NCBI GenBank assembly: GCA_025062045.1
Contig: JANXAF010000001.1
Location: forward strand, 62,001-126,000
Origin: Thermodesulfobacteriota bacterium
GTDB lineage: Bacteria; Desulfobacterota; Syntrophorhabdia; Syntrophorhabdales; JANXAF01
DNA: 64,000 nucleotides
Direction: 5' to 3'
In this document: in pieces, positions 29,190 to 37,066 of the stretch
Layout: every line of letters starts with the position of its first letter
How positions within the stretch are numbered: position 1 is the stretch's first letter
Program-made: the position numbers and the translations under genes
The notes under the pieces: generated by a model
Databases searched by the model: none
Seen by the model: only the letters and a program-made list of their open reading frames with translations
Told to the model about the DNA's origin: nothing

Positions 29190-30189
29190 TCTCACACAGA
29201 AAGAACTCGAAGATCTTCTCGTTAGATGCAAAAATGAGAAATACAGGGCAAAACAGCTCTTGAGATGGGTTTATAATAAAGGCATTTTCGATTTTGACTC
29301 CATGACAGACATATCTAAGAATCTAAGATCGTTATTCCGGGAAATGTTCTTTTTCGATTTTATGGAGCCAGAAAGTATAGAGAAGTCAAAGGACGGGTCA
29401 ACAAAATTTGCTTTCAGAACCAAAGATGGCCACATCGTTGAGACGGTGCTCATGCCGGAAGTTAAAAGGACGACGCTTTGTGTATCGACGCAGATAGGTT
29501 GCAAGATGGGGTGTAAGTTCTGTGTCACAGGCCAGGTCGGCTTTATAAGGAATCTAAGGACTTCGGAAATAATCTCCCAAATTATGACTGTAAGAAGACT
29601 TATTTCTGTACAAATAACAAACGTGGTTCTCATGGGGATGGGAGAACCCCTAGACAACCTCGAAAACGTCAAAAAGGCTATAGAGATAATGGGAAACCCG
29701 TACGGAATGAATCTGTCAAAAAGAAAGATCACCCTCTCGACAGTTGGCCTTCTTGACGGCTTAAAACATATCCCACCTCAGTCCTGTGTTATCGCAATAT
29801 CGCTTAATGCAGCGGATGAAGAAAAAAGGACTTACCTTATGCCCATAAATAGAGTCTATCCTCTCACCGAAATTTTAAATTTCGCAAAAAACTTGAAGCT
29901 AAAAAAAAGGGAGAGGATAACTTTCGAATACGTTCTCATAAAGGACATTAACGATTCAAAAGAAGACGCTGAGAAACTTGCAGATATACTGTCAGGTATC
30001 AAGTGTAAGATAAATCTGATCCCCTATAATGAATCGCCATACCTGCCTTTTAAGTCCCCAAGAGAAAACGATGTTTACGCGTTTCAGAGGATCCTTCTAA
30101 AAAACAGATACACGGCAACAGTAAGAAAATCAAAAGGTCAAGATGTTTTTGCTGCCTGCGGTCAACTCGGGTCTCGATACCTTATGTGA
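29173..30189 (+). CDS. rlmN: 23S rRNA (adenine2503-C2) methyltransferase
   Basis: RlmN is a radical SAM enzyme that methylates C2 of A2503 in 23S rRNA (and A37 of some tRNAs). The 338-residue protein has the cluster-binding CKMGCKFC with Cys110, Cys114 and Cys117, the RlmN signature TQIGCKMGCKFCVTGQ, NVVLMGMGEPLDN, and a C-terminal Cys in FAACGQL that acts as the methyl-carrying residue in the family. It overlaps recD2 by 17 nt and converges on hflX with a 28-nt overlap. Confidence 0.97.
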   Translation: MESFFDLTQKELEDLLVRCKNEKYRAKQLLRWVYNKGIFDFDSMTDISKNLRSLFREMFFFDFMEPESIEKSKDGSTKFAFRTKDGHIVETVLMPEVKRTTLCVSTQIGCKMGCKFCVTGQVGFIRNLRTSEIISQIMTVRRLISVQITNVVLMGMGEPLDNLENVKKAIEIMGNPYGMNLSKRKITLSTVGLLDGLKHIPPQSCVIAISLNAADEEKRTYLMPINRVYPLTEILNFAKNLKLKKRERITFEYVLIKDINDSKEDAEKLADILSGIKCKINLIPYNESPYLPFKSPRENDVYAFQRILLKNRYTATVRKSKGQDVFAACGQLGSRYLM

Positions 30190-31829
30190 TGATTTTCGTT
30201 TAAAAGGAGCTCTTCTATTCTCTTAACAAGAATGTCAATATTCGTCTGGTCCATGCAAGAAATTGAAATGGCATTGTACCTTTTTTCCATGTTTTTCAAA
30301 TAGTCTTTATGCAGGTCTGAAAGTTTATCTATCTTGTTAAAGACGATCAGTCTTTTCTTTTCTTTTAGTCCCAACCTCTCCAAGATCTTCTCCACAGAAC
30401 TAATCTTCTCTTCCACATCCTCGTCCGATATGTCCACAAGGTGGATAAGTAGATCCGAGTACTTGAGTTCTTCAAATGTAGAGAGAAAGGCATCGAAGAG
30501 TGTTTCGGGAAGGTTGCGAATAAGCCCCACAGTATCGCTTATTATGATATTTTTCCTCTCAGGGTACTTTACTGTTCTCGTTGTGGGTGAGAGTGTGCTG
30601 AAAGGCCTTCGGTCCACATCTACTTTACTTTTTGTTAAAAGGTTAAGAAGACTCGATTTTCCAGAATTAGCATAGCCCACTATAGAAATGGAAGGTATCG
30701 GAGATTCCATCCTCCTTACCCTTTTAGTCTCTCTTACCCTCTTTATCTCCTCCAACTTCCTCTCCAGTAAAACTATTCTGTCCCTTATCCTTCTTCTGTC
30801 GATTTCGAGTTTTGTTTCGCCAGGACCTCTACCACCTATACCACCTGTGAGTCTCGAAAAAGCCGTGTTTTTTTCTGAAAGCCTAGGAAAGATATACCTT
30901 AGCTGGGCTAGCTCCACTTGAATCTTTGCCTCTTTTGTTTTCGCCTTTGTTGCGAAAATATCAAGGATAAGCTGATTTCTGTCGATTACCTTAAGGTCAG
31001 TCAGCGCAGATATATTCTTTAGCTGGACAGGGCTTAGCTCCTCATCGAATACAAGCATATCCGCGCCCATGCTTGTAGATCTCATAATGATCTCTTCCAT
31101 TTTTCCCTTTCCGACGATATACCCAGGGTGAATCTTTCTAGGCTTCTGGATGAAAGTGTCAAGAACTGTGAGTCCAGCCGCTTCGCATAAAGATTTCATC
31201 TCACTTAGATGCTCTTCAATGTCCTTTTTGAACTTGGGGATGGCGATGGAAACAATAACGCACGTTTCTAGTTGCGTTCTTACCGGTCTTGCAACACCTT
31301 CGGCTTTTAGAAATTCGTTTTCAAGTTCAGTTATAAATTCAAGAAAATCTAGCTCTATCTCGTCTTGGGGTGATGGACCTATAAAATCGAAAATCTTTCC
31401 TGTCTTCGCGTTTGGAATCAGATATCCCGCATGAAGTATTTCGCTTTCACTCCCCTTTTTCTCAGTGATACAAACAACAAGATCGAGTCTTTCCAAGGCG
31501 AGAGTGTTTAGGTCTTCCTTTGAAAGGAGCTCTCCGTCTAAGTGAGTGTGTATAAACCGGAGACCGCTAAATTTTGACCTCGTTCCTGTTTCTTTTACGA
31601 TTTCGGGAATCCTTATTCCCCTCCTTTCTCCTACTATGACACGCTCAATATTCCCCCTTCTGTTTACGAGGATTCCCACTTCCCTTTCTATCTCTTTCGA
31701 AATTCCAAGCATCGTTTTTGCTACATCCGGACTGACGATAGAGCGTGGATCTATTCTTTTTTTGTAAATCTTGATCAGTCTCCGTTTTATTCTTGGATTA
31801 AGACCGGCCGTATTTCCGTAGATTTCTAT
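30162..31829 (-). CDS. hflX: GTPase HflX, apparent AUA start codon
   Basis: HflX is a ribosome-associated GTPase that rescues or splits stalled 70S/50S particles. The GTPase core has G1 GYANSGKSSLLN, G3 DTVGL and G4 NKID. From the first ATG (31712) the protein has 516 residues, but the same frame is open for 39 more codons and encodes what I recognise as the normal N-terminus of longer HflX proteins (EIYGNTAGLNPRIKRRL, then RIDPRSIVSPDVAKT). That stretch has no ATG, GTG or TTG. An ATA at 31829-31827 is 6 nt after a perfect GGAGGG (31841-31836), itself right after the in-frame TAG of the upstream nusG paralogue. I therefore annotate 555 residues starting at ATA. Alternatives are a sequencing error or initiation at ATG 31712. 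Confidence 0.85.
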   Translation of the reverse strand: MEIYGNTAGLNPRIKRRLIKIYKKRIDPRSIVSPDVAKTMLGISKEIEREVGILVNRRGNIERVIVGERRGIRIPEIVKETGTRSKFSGLRFIHTHLDGELLSKEDLNTLALERLDLVVCITEKKGSESEILHAGYLIPNAKTGKIFDFIGPSPQDEIELDFLEFITELENEFLKAEGVARPVRTQLETCVIVSIAIPKFKKDIEEHLSEMKSLCEAAGLTVLDTFIQKPRKIHPGYIVGKGKMEEIIMRSTSMGADMLVFDEELSPVQLKNISALTDLKVIDRNQLILDIFATKAKTKEAKIQVELAQLRYIFPRLSEKNTAFSRLTGGIGGRGPGETKLEIDRRRIRDRIVLLERKLEEIKRVRETKRVRRMESPIPSISIVGYANSGKSSLLNLLTKSKVDVDRRPFSTLSPTTRTVKYPERKNIIISDTVGLIRNLPETLFDAFLSTFEELKYSDLLIHLVDISDEDVEEKISSVEKILERLGLKEKKRLIVFNKIDKLSDLHKDYLKNMEKRYNAISISCMDQTNIDILVKRIEELLLNENHHIRYRDPS

Positions 31830-31841
31830 AAGAGACCCTCC
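31827..31841 (-). promoter_or_regulatory. Shine-Dalgarno and non-AUG start of hflX
   Basis: Minus strand GGAGGG (31841-31836), 6-nt spacer TCTCTT, then ATA GAA ATC. The SD-to-codon distance is ideal and no ATG, GTG or TTG is present between the preceding TAG (31844-31842) and codon 40. Confidence 0.6.
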
Positions 31842-32348
31842 CTACGATCCACTAGATCCGGTGTATGGAGTAATAAGTTCTCTGTGGATTATCATTCTGG
31901 CGTAGTAATTTAGACCTTCCAAAAGTATTGAGACTCTCTCTGCGGGTTTAAGTTCTTTCTCGAAGATACCAACTATGCCTTTGAATGGACCCTCAGTTAT
32001 TATCACCCTATCTCCAGAGTTTATAGGTCTCCTTTCTACTTCTGCAATCCCGTTTTTCAATCTCCTCTTTATAAACTCGATTACATTCTCTTCAACTGGC
32101 ACTATTTTATTCCCAAACCGGACCACATCTTTGACACCTCTCGTGTATTTGACTTTCCTATAATCGGAAATGGAAAAAAACCGTACAAATATATAACCGG
32201 GAAACATCTCTTCGATCACTTCCTTTATCGTCCCATCCTTCAACTTTCTGTACCTAATTTTAGGGGCCAAAACTTCAAATCCGCCATTTTCTAAGTTTCT
32301 TTTAGCCCTTTCCTCGTTCTTAGGCTTCGTCCTCACAACAAACCACAT
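31842..32348 (-). CDS. NusG paralogue (RfaH-like transcription antiterminator)
   Basis: A 168-residue NusG-family protein: N-terminal NGN domain beginning MWFVVRTKPKNEERAKRNLE and including EEMFPGYIFVRF, then a KOW motif (NSGDRVIITEGPFKGIVGIF). The MWFVVRTKP start and the divergent NGN core match RfaH/UpxY-type specialised paralogues rather than housekeeping NusG, which would sit with secE and rplK. Such factors bind RNA polymerase and suppress pausing in specific long operons; no target can be named. hflX follows immediately in the same frame after the stop. Its ATG lacks an SD and lies about 8 nt from the predicted transcription start. Confidence 0.83.
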   Translation of the reverse strand: MWFVVRTKPKNEERAKRNLENGGFEVLAPKIRYRKLKDGTIKEVIEEMFPGYIFVRFFSISDYRKVKYTRGVKDVVRFGNKIVPVEENVIEFIKRRLKNGIAEVERRPINSGDRVIITEGPFKGIVGIFEKELKPAERVSILLEGLNYYARMIIHRELITPYTGSSGS

Positions 32349-32362
32349 AAAGGTTCAGTATA

Positions 32363-32391
32363 ATTATCCACCTTTTGGCCCCCTTTATCAA
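32363..32391 (-). promoter_or_regulatory. promoter of nusG paralogue-hflX
   Basis: Minus strand TTGATA (32391-32386), 17-nt spacer, GATAAT (32368-32363). The predicted start is near 32356, about 8 nt before the ATG. Confidence 0.5.
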
Positions 32392-32421
32392 ATCTTTTTC
32401 GTTGAAGAGCTTTAACTGGTG

Positions 32422-32427
32422 TATAAT
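32422..32427 (+). promoter_or_regulatory. -10 box upstream of the TIM-barrel gene
   Basis: A consensus TATAAT at 32422-32427 without a convincing -35; the predicted start is about 12 nt before the ATG at 32446, and no SD is present. Confidence 0.4.
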
Positions 32428-32445
32428 TAATCGGTTGGCCCTTCT

Positions 32446-33222
32446 ATGTCTCGAAAAAACGTTCTCATAAATGTACCATACGATTTGATTGAGGCTAATA
32501 TCAAAAGGATCGTCGATTTGAATCTCGGAATTGAGGTCTACTTTGAGAATAATCTTATAGACGAGCTTAAGGAGAACCAAATAAAGGAGCTTTCGAAGAA
32601 ACTGAAAGAAAACGGGATTATTTGCACATGCCATGCCCCTTATTTCGACTTAAGCCCAGGTGGAATCGACAGAAGAGTAAGGAGCATAACCATCGAAAAG
32701 CTAAAAAAAACGTTCTTTTTTGCTCAGCTACTTGAAGCGAGGGTCGTAATCTGCCATCCTGGTTACAGTAAATGGTACTTTGATGGGAATGAGGAGATTT
32801 GGTTTGAAAATAGCATTCTCACATGGAACGAGGTTCTGAAAGAGAAAGACAAGAATGTCACAGCGGCTCTCGAAAATGTCTTTGAGGAGACTCCGGAAAC
32901 TCTGATTGAGCTGATCAAGTATTTTAAAGGTCAGATTTTTTTCTGTTTCGACACCGGGCATTTTAATCTTTTTTCAAAAACGAATATGGAAGCCTGGCTT
33001 TTGCCTCTTAAAGACTGGCTCGTTGAGTTTCATCTCCATGACAATTACGGAACAAATGACGACCATATGCCTATTGGCTACGGCAATTTTCCTTTTCGTG
33101 AACTTAAGGCTTTTATAAAGGCTCTCTACCGGAGCGAACTATTCTTTGTTGCAGAACCACATGATGAGGCATCTGCTTTGGAAAGCATAAAAAGTATCAG
33201 AGATTTCTTATCTTCGCTATGA
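32446..33222 (+). CDS. sugar phosphate isomerase/epimerase-like TIM-barrel protein
   Basis: A 258-residue xylose-isomerase-like TIM barrel (AP endonuclease 2 superfamily). Metal-ligand segments of the fold can be placed: TCHAPYFDLSPG, VVICHPGY, AALENVFEETPETL, FCFDTGHFNL, EFHLHDNYGTNDDHMPIGYG and FVAEPH. Members isomerise or epimerise sugars or act on abasic DNA; the short length and lack of the endonuclease IV signature favour an isomerase-like role, but the substrate is unknown. The purL start overlaps its stop (ATGA), so the two genes are translationally coupled. Confidence 0.82.
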   Translation: MSRKNVLINVPYDLIEANIKRIVDLNLGIEVYFENNLIDELKENQIKELSKKLKENGIICTCHAPYFDLSPGGIDRRVRSITIEKLKKTFFFAQLLEARVVICHPGYSKWYFDGNEEIWFENSILTWNEVLKEKDKNVTAALENVFEETPETLIELIKYFKGQIFFCFDTGHFNLFSKTNMEAWLLPLKDWLVEFHLHDNYGTNDDHMPIGYGNFPFRELKAFIKALYRSELFFVAEPHDEASALESIKSIRDFLSSL

Positions 33223-36200
33223 TATGGAGAATTGAAGTCGCCTATAAGGAGTGGGTAGAGGACCCGGCAGGAAAGAGGATAAAAAGAAGGCTTGTGCGGG
33301 ACTTACATGTCGATGTGACAAACGTTAGGATAGTAGACGTTTATACAGTAGTGGGAGAGCTAGAGGATAGTGTAATTGAACTTTTAAGGCGGGACGGATT
33401 CTGCGACCCTATCGTGCAGGAAGCCTATATAAACGAACCATGTCCGTACATTGGGGACTGGGTGATAGAAGTGGGGTTTAAGCCCGGTGTTACAGATAAC
33501 GTGGGAAGAACGGCAAAAGAAGTAATTGAGGCTATCTCCGGCTACTGCTTTAGAGAAGGAGAAGGTGTTTACACATCTCGTATGTACATGATATGGGGAA
33601 AAATGAGTGAGGAGGAAGTTGTAAAAATAGCTGAAGGTGTTTTGGCCAACGTACTGATTCAGAACTACAGGTACAAGAATAGAAACGATTATTTGAGAGA
33701 CCGTGGTATGGGGATCTACGTTCCCAGGTTAACATTCAAAACACCCCCAAAAGTGGAGATATTCGATATTGATATGGGCATCGATAACTGGCTTAAAATG
33801 AGCCGAGAAAGAACTTGGGCTTTATCGGAAAAGGAAATAGAGGCCATAATCGAGTACTACCGAAAAGAGGACACAAAAAGAAGAAGAAAAGAGATGGGAA
33901 TCTCCGAGAACCCTTCTGATGTGGAAATAGAGGCTATTGCCCAGACCTGGTCTGAGCACTGCAAGCATAAGATCTTCAATGCCACAATTGAGTACGAAGA
34001 AGACGGAAAGCGAACGAGTATAAAAAGTATATTTAGGACCTTCATCGTAAAGGCTACGGAGGAGATAAGAAAGAGAAAAAGAAGAGATTTCTGCCTTTCC
34101 GTTTTTACCGACAACGCAGGGGTTATAAGTTTTAACAGGAAATATAATCTGGCCTTCAAGGTAGAAACCCATAATACACCCTCCGCTCTTGACCCTTATG
34201 GAGGTGCTTTAACTGGCATAGTGGGGGTCAATAGGGACCCCTTTGGAACGGGAAAGGGTGCGGAACTAATATTCAATACGGATGTTTTTTGTTTCGCTCC
34301 TCCAGACTACGAAGGAAGCATTCCTCCGAGACTCTTCCATCCGAAAAGGGTATTAGAAGGGGTAAGGGAGGGTGTTGAACATGGTGGAAATAAAAGTGGA
34401 ATTCCCACGATCAACGGCTCAATAACCTTCCATCAAAATTTTTTAGGAAAACCGCTTGTCTTTTGCGGTACATGCGGAATAATGCCAAAAAAGATAAAGG
34501 GGGAGCCTTCCTACGAAAAAAAAGCAAAAAATGGTGACCTCATCGTCATGGTTGGAGGAAGGATAGGCAAAGACGGTATCCATGGAGCAACTTTCTCTTC
34601 GGAGGAGCTTTCCGAGAGTTCCCCAACAAGCGCTGTTCAGATTGGGGATCCCATAACTCAGAAAAGGATGACAGATTTCCTATTGGTTGCCCGAGATAGA
34701 GGGCTTTTCAACTCCATAACCGACTGCGGTGCCGGTGGGCTTTCATCTTCAGTGGGGGAGATGGCAAAAGACACGAATGGCTGTGTAATATATTTAGATA
34801 AACCACCGCTCAAGTATGAAGGACTTTCTCCCTGGGAGATTCTGCTTTCCGAGGCCCAAGAGAGGATGACACTCGCGGTCCCAAAAGAAAACATAGAGGA
34901 GTTTTTAAGCCTGAGCACGAGAATGGGTGTAGAATCTACAGTTATTGGAGAATTTCAGGACACTGGAATCTTCCACTGTCTCTACGAAGGTAAAACCGTT
35001 GCTTACCTTCATATGGATTTTTTACACAACGGCCTTCCGGAAATGAAACTTAAAGCGAAATGGGAAAGAAAATTAACGGATGAGGAAGTCCCACCGGAGA
35101 CGATAGATCTAAACGAAGCAGTCCTTTCTGTTCTGAAAAGATGGAACGTTTGTAGCAAAGAGTACGTGGTCAGGCAGTATGACCATGAAGTTAAGGGCCA
35201 AACGGTAATAAAGCCACTAGTTGGAAAACAGGATGACGGTCCAAGCGATGGGTCCGTTATAAGACCTGATCCGAAAAGTAAGGAGGCAATTGTCGTAAGC
35301 CACGGAATATGTCCGAAGTTTTCTGAGTTCGACACATACCATATGGCTGCCTGCGCTTTAGCTGAGGCCTTGGCGAACAATCTCGCAGTTGGCGGAACCC
35401 TAAAGAAAATGGCCCTTCTCGATAATTTTTGCTGGCCAGATCCGGTGGAATCGGAAAAGAATCCCGACGGCGCATATAAGCTTGGCCAGCTTGTGAGAGC
35501 AGCTAAAGCATTGTACGAGTACGCGACGTTTTTCGGCACTCCTTTTATCTCTGGAAAAGACAGTATGAAAAACGACTACATATATGGAAATATAAAGATA
35601 TCGATTCCGCCTACTGTGCTCATATCTGCCATATCAATAATAGACGATATTGAAAAATGCGTGACAATGGATTTTAAAGAACCTGGAAGTCTTATAATCG
35701 TCGTAGGTTTGACGTTTCCAGAGATGGCAGGAACAGAATATTTTAGTATGCGTAAGGTGCGGGGAAATATCTGTCCCAAAGTTAGAAAAAGGTTGGCAAA
35801 AAAGGTGTTTTTAAGCATTGACAGGGCAACGAAGATGAAACTTCTCCTTTCTTGCCATGATGTCTCTGATGGAGGTCTTGCCTCCGCTTTTTGTGAATCT
35901 GCGATTGCGGGATGCCTGGGTGCTGAGATTGATCTTTCAAAGTTACCTAGTGTATCCATTTTCAGAGACGATTACGCTCTTTTTTCGGAGTCTCCAAGTC
36001 GCTTCGTTGTGACTGTAAGAGAAGACGATTTAGACTCAGTGGTCAAAGTCTTTAGTGGAATCCCCCACGCTATCGTTGGCAAAGTACGAAGTGATGAAAG
36101 ACTTATAATAAAAGGTCTCACAGGGAGAGTGATTGTGGATCTAGATACGGAGACTTTAAGACAGGCGTGGAAATCACCCTTCAACGTCCATTTTGAGTAA
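33219..36200 (+). CDS. purL: phosphoribosylformylglycinamidine synthase, synthase subunit with PurS-like N-terminus
   Basis: PurL converts FGAR to FGAM in purine synthesis. At 993 residues it is longer than small PurL and shorter than the ~1300-residue form. Residues about 1-68 and 75-155 both resemble PurS (first copy: YKEWVEDPAGKRIKRRLV, second: EVGFKPGVTDNVGRTAKEV), matching the pseudo-dimeric N-terminal domain of large PurL. The synthase follows, with catalytic His in WSEHCKHK, KVETHNTPSALDPYGGA and GAGGLSSSVGEM, then a second AIR-synthase-like half. There is no C-terminal glutaminase domain, so a separate PurQ must supply ammonia; none is in the window. purF lies 0.9 kb downstream. Confidence 0.93.
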   Translation: MIWRIEVAYKEWVEDPAGKRIKRRLVRDLHVDVTNVRIVDVYTVVGELEDSVIELLRRDGFCDPIVQEAYINEPCPYIGDWVIEVGFKPGVTDNVGRTAKEVIEAISGYCFREGEGVYTSRMYMIWGKMSEEEVVKIAEGVLANVLIQNYRYKNRNDYLRDRGMGIYVPRLTFKTPPKVEIFDIDMGIDNWLKMSRERTWALSEKEIEAIIEYYRKEDTKRRRKEMGISENPSDVEIEAIAQTWSEHCKHKIFNATIEYEEDGKRTSIKSIFRTFIVKATEEIRKRKRRDFCLSVFTDNAGVISFNRKYNLAFKVETHNTPSALDPYGGALTGIVGVNRDPFGTGKGAELIFNTDVFCFAPPDYEGSIPPRLFHPKRVLEGVREGVEHGGNKSGIPTINGSITFHQNFLGKPLVFCGTCGIMPKKIKGEPSYEKKAKNGDLIVMVGGRIGKDGIHGATFSSEELSESSPTSAVQIGDPITQKRMTDFLLVARDRGLFNSITDCGAGGLSSSVGEMAKDTNGCVIYLDKPPLKYEGLSPWEILLSEAQERMTLAVPKENIEEFLSLSTRMGVESTVIGEFQDTGIFHCLYEGKTVAYLHMDFLHNGLPEMKLKAKWERKLTDEEVPPETIDLNEAVLSVLKRWNVCSKEYVVRQYDHEVKGQTVIKPLVGKQDDGPSDGSVIRPDPKSKEAIVVSHGICPKFSEFDTYHMAACALAEALANNLAVGGTLKKMALLDNFCWPDPVESEKNPDGAYKLGQLVRAAKALYEYATFFGTPFISGKDSMKNDYIYGNIKISIPPTVLISAISIIDDIEKCVTMDFKEPGSLIIVVGLTFPEMAGTEYFSMRKVRGNICPKVRKRLAKKVFLSIDRATKMKLLLSCHDVSDGGLASAFCESAIAGCLGAEIDLSKLPSVSIFRDDYALFSESPSRFVVTVREDDLDSVVKVFSGIPHAIVGKVRSDERLIIKGLTGRVIVDLDTETLRQAWKSPFNVHFE

Positions 36201-36205
36201 AAAAG

Positions 36206-36979
36206 TTAAATTTCTATAACCATTCCCTGTCTAAGAAAACGGAGATTTTTTCTTTTTGAGTCCAAAACCTCTTTTTTTATGGCCTTTATGAAGTAAGGTT
36301 TCATGTGGTAAATGTAGGTAGGCTTTTTTGTGAGTCCGTACCTGTCAAGAACAGAAAGAAGCATCGACAACGTCATGTGGCAAGAAAGCTCCGCCACTTT
36401 TCTTTCACTTTCTGGGAAGGAAACGTCAGCTATTACGAATTCGATTTCATCATCCTTTGCGACTTCCCAGATCCTTTCTGTATCTTTTGTGTCCGATGTG
36501 AACATGAACCCTTTTTTTTCCTTTTCCTTTACAACGAAGCCTGTCGTGTAAACGGTATGGGAAACTGGTATCGCCTTAATCATAAGCCCCTCAAATTCGA
36601 ATTCACTATCGATAGGGATCTCCTGGAATCTTATTAAAGCGTCTTCGGCCGATGGGATACTCGTAAAGTCGGGCCAAATAAGATCATTGAAACCGTTTTT
36701 CGTTATAACTTCGATCGTTGGTTTGGCCGAAAATACACTAATCCCCTTAGCTTTTAGGGCGGCCAACTCATCGACAAGTGGAAATAAACCCTTTATATGG
36801 TCCAGGTGGGCATGTGAGATGAAAACAGCCTTTAGTTTCTTTATCCTTTCGTAACTTAGGACCTCAGTTATAGTCCCTGCGTCTATAAGAATTGCATCGT
36901 TTATCAAAAAGGATGTAGTCCGATAGCGTCCTACAACACCTCCGTAACATCCTAGTATCTCGATTTTCACAACGATCAT
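36206..36979 (-). CDS. MBL-fold hydrolase, class II cyclic-nucleotide phosphodiesterase-like
   Basis: A 257-residue metallo-beta-lactamase-fold protein. The metal motif HAHLDHIKGL (in VFISHAHLDHIKGLFPLVDE) matches the HxHLDHxxG signature of class II 3',5'-cyclic-nucleotide phosphodiesterases better than the usual HxHxDH of generic MBL proteins; further ligands are HT in IPVSHTVYTTGF, D in FTSDTKDTE and H in YIYHMKPYF. Whether it cleaves cAMP or another cyclic nucleotide is unproven. The ATG at 36979 fits the beginning of the fold; no SD is seen at any candidate start. It lies between purL and purF on the opposite strand. Confidence 0.78.
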   Translation of the reverse strand: MIVVKIEILGCYGGVVGRYRTTSFLINDAILIDAGTITEVLSYERIKKLKAVFISHAHLDHIKGLFPLVDELAALKAKGISVFSAKPTIEVITKNGFNDLIWPDFTSIPSAEDALIRFQEIPIDSEFEFEGLMIKAIPVSHTVYTTGFVVKEKEKKGFMFTSDTKDTERIWEVAKDDEIEFVIADVSFPESERKVAELSCHMTLSMLLSVLDRYGLTKKPTYIYHMKPYFIKAIKKEVLDSKRKNLRFLRQGMVIEI

Positions 36980-37029
36980 AGTAAAAAGAGTAAGATATTC
37001 TGTCAAGATTTTTTTGATTTTCGGGTTAC

Positions 37030-37058
37030 TTGTCTATACGAAAAAAAATTGCTATAAG
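37030..37058 (+). promoter_or_regulatory. purF promoter abutting the start codon
   Basis: TTGTCT (37030-37035), 17-nt spacer, TATAAG (37053-37058). The predicted start is 37064-37066 and the purF ATG is at 37067, so the mRNA should be leaderless. Confidence 0.55.
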
Positions 37059-37066
37059 TAACTCGC

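Noticed and set aside
35009-35539. long antisense ORFs inside purL, carB, AOR and other large genes
   Set aside because: They lie opposite strongly conserved genes, have no SD or recognisable domains and read as frame shadows.
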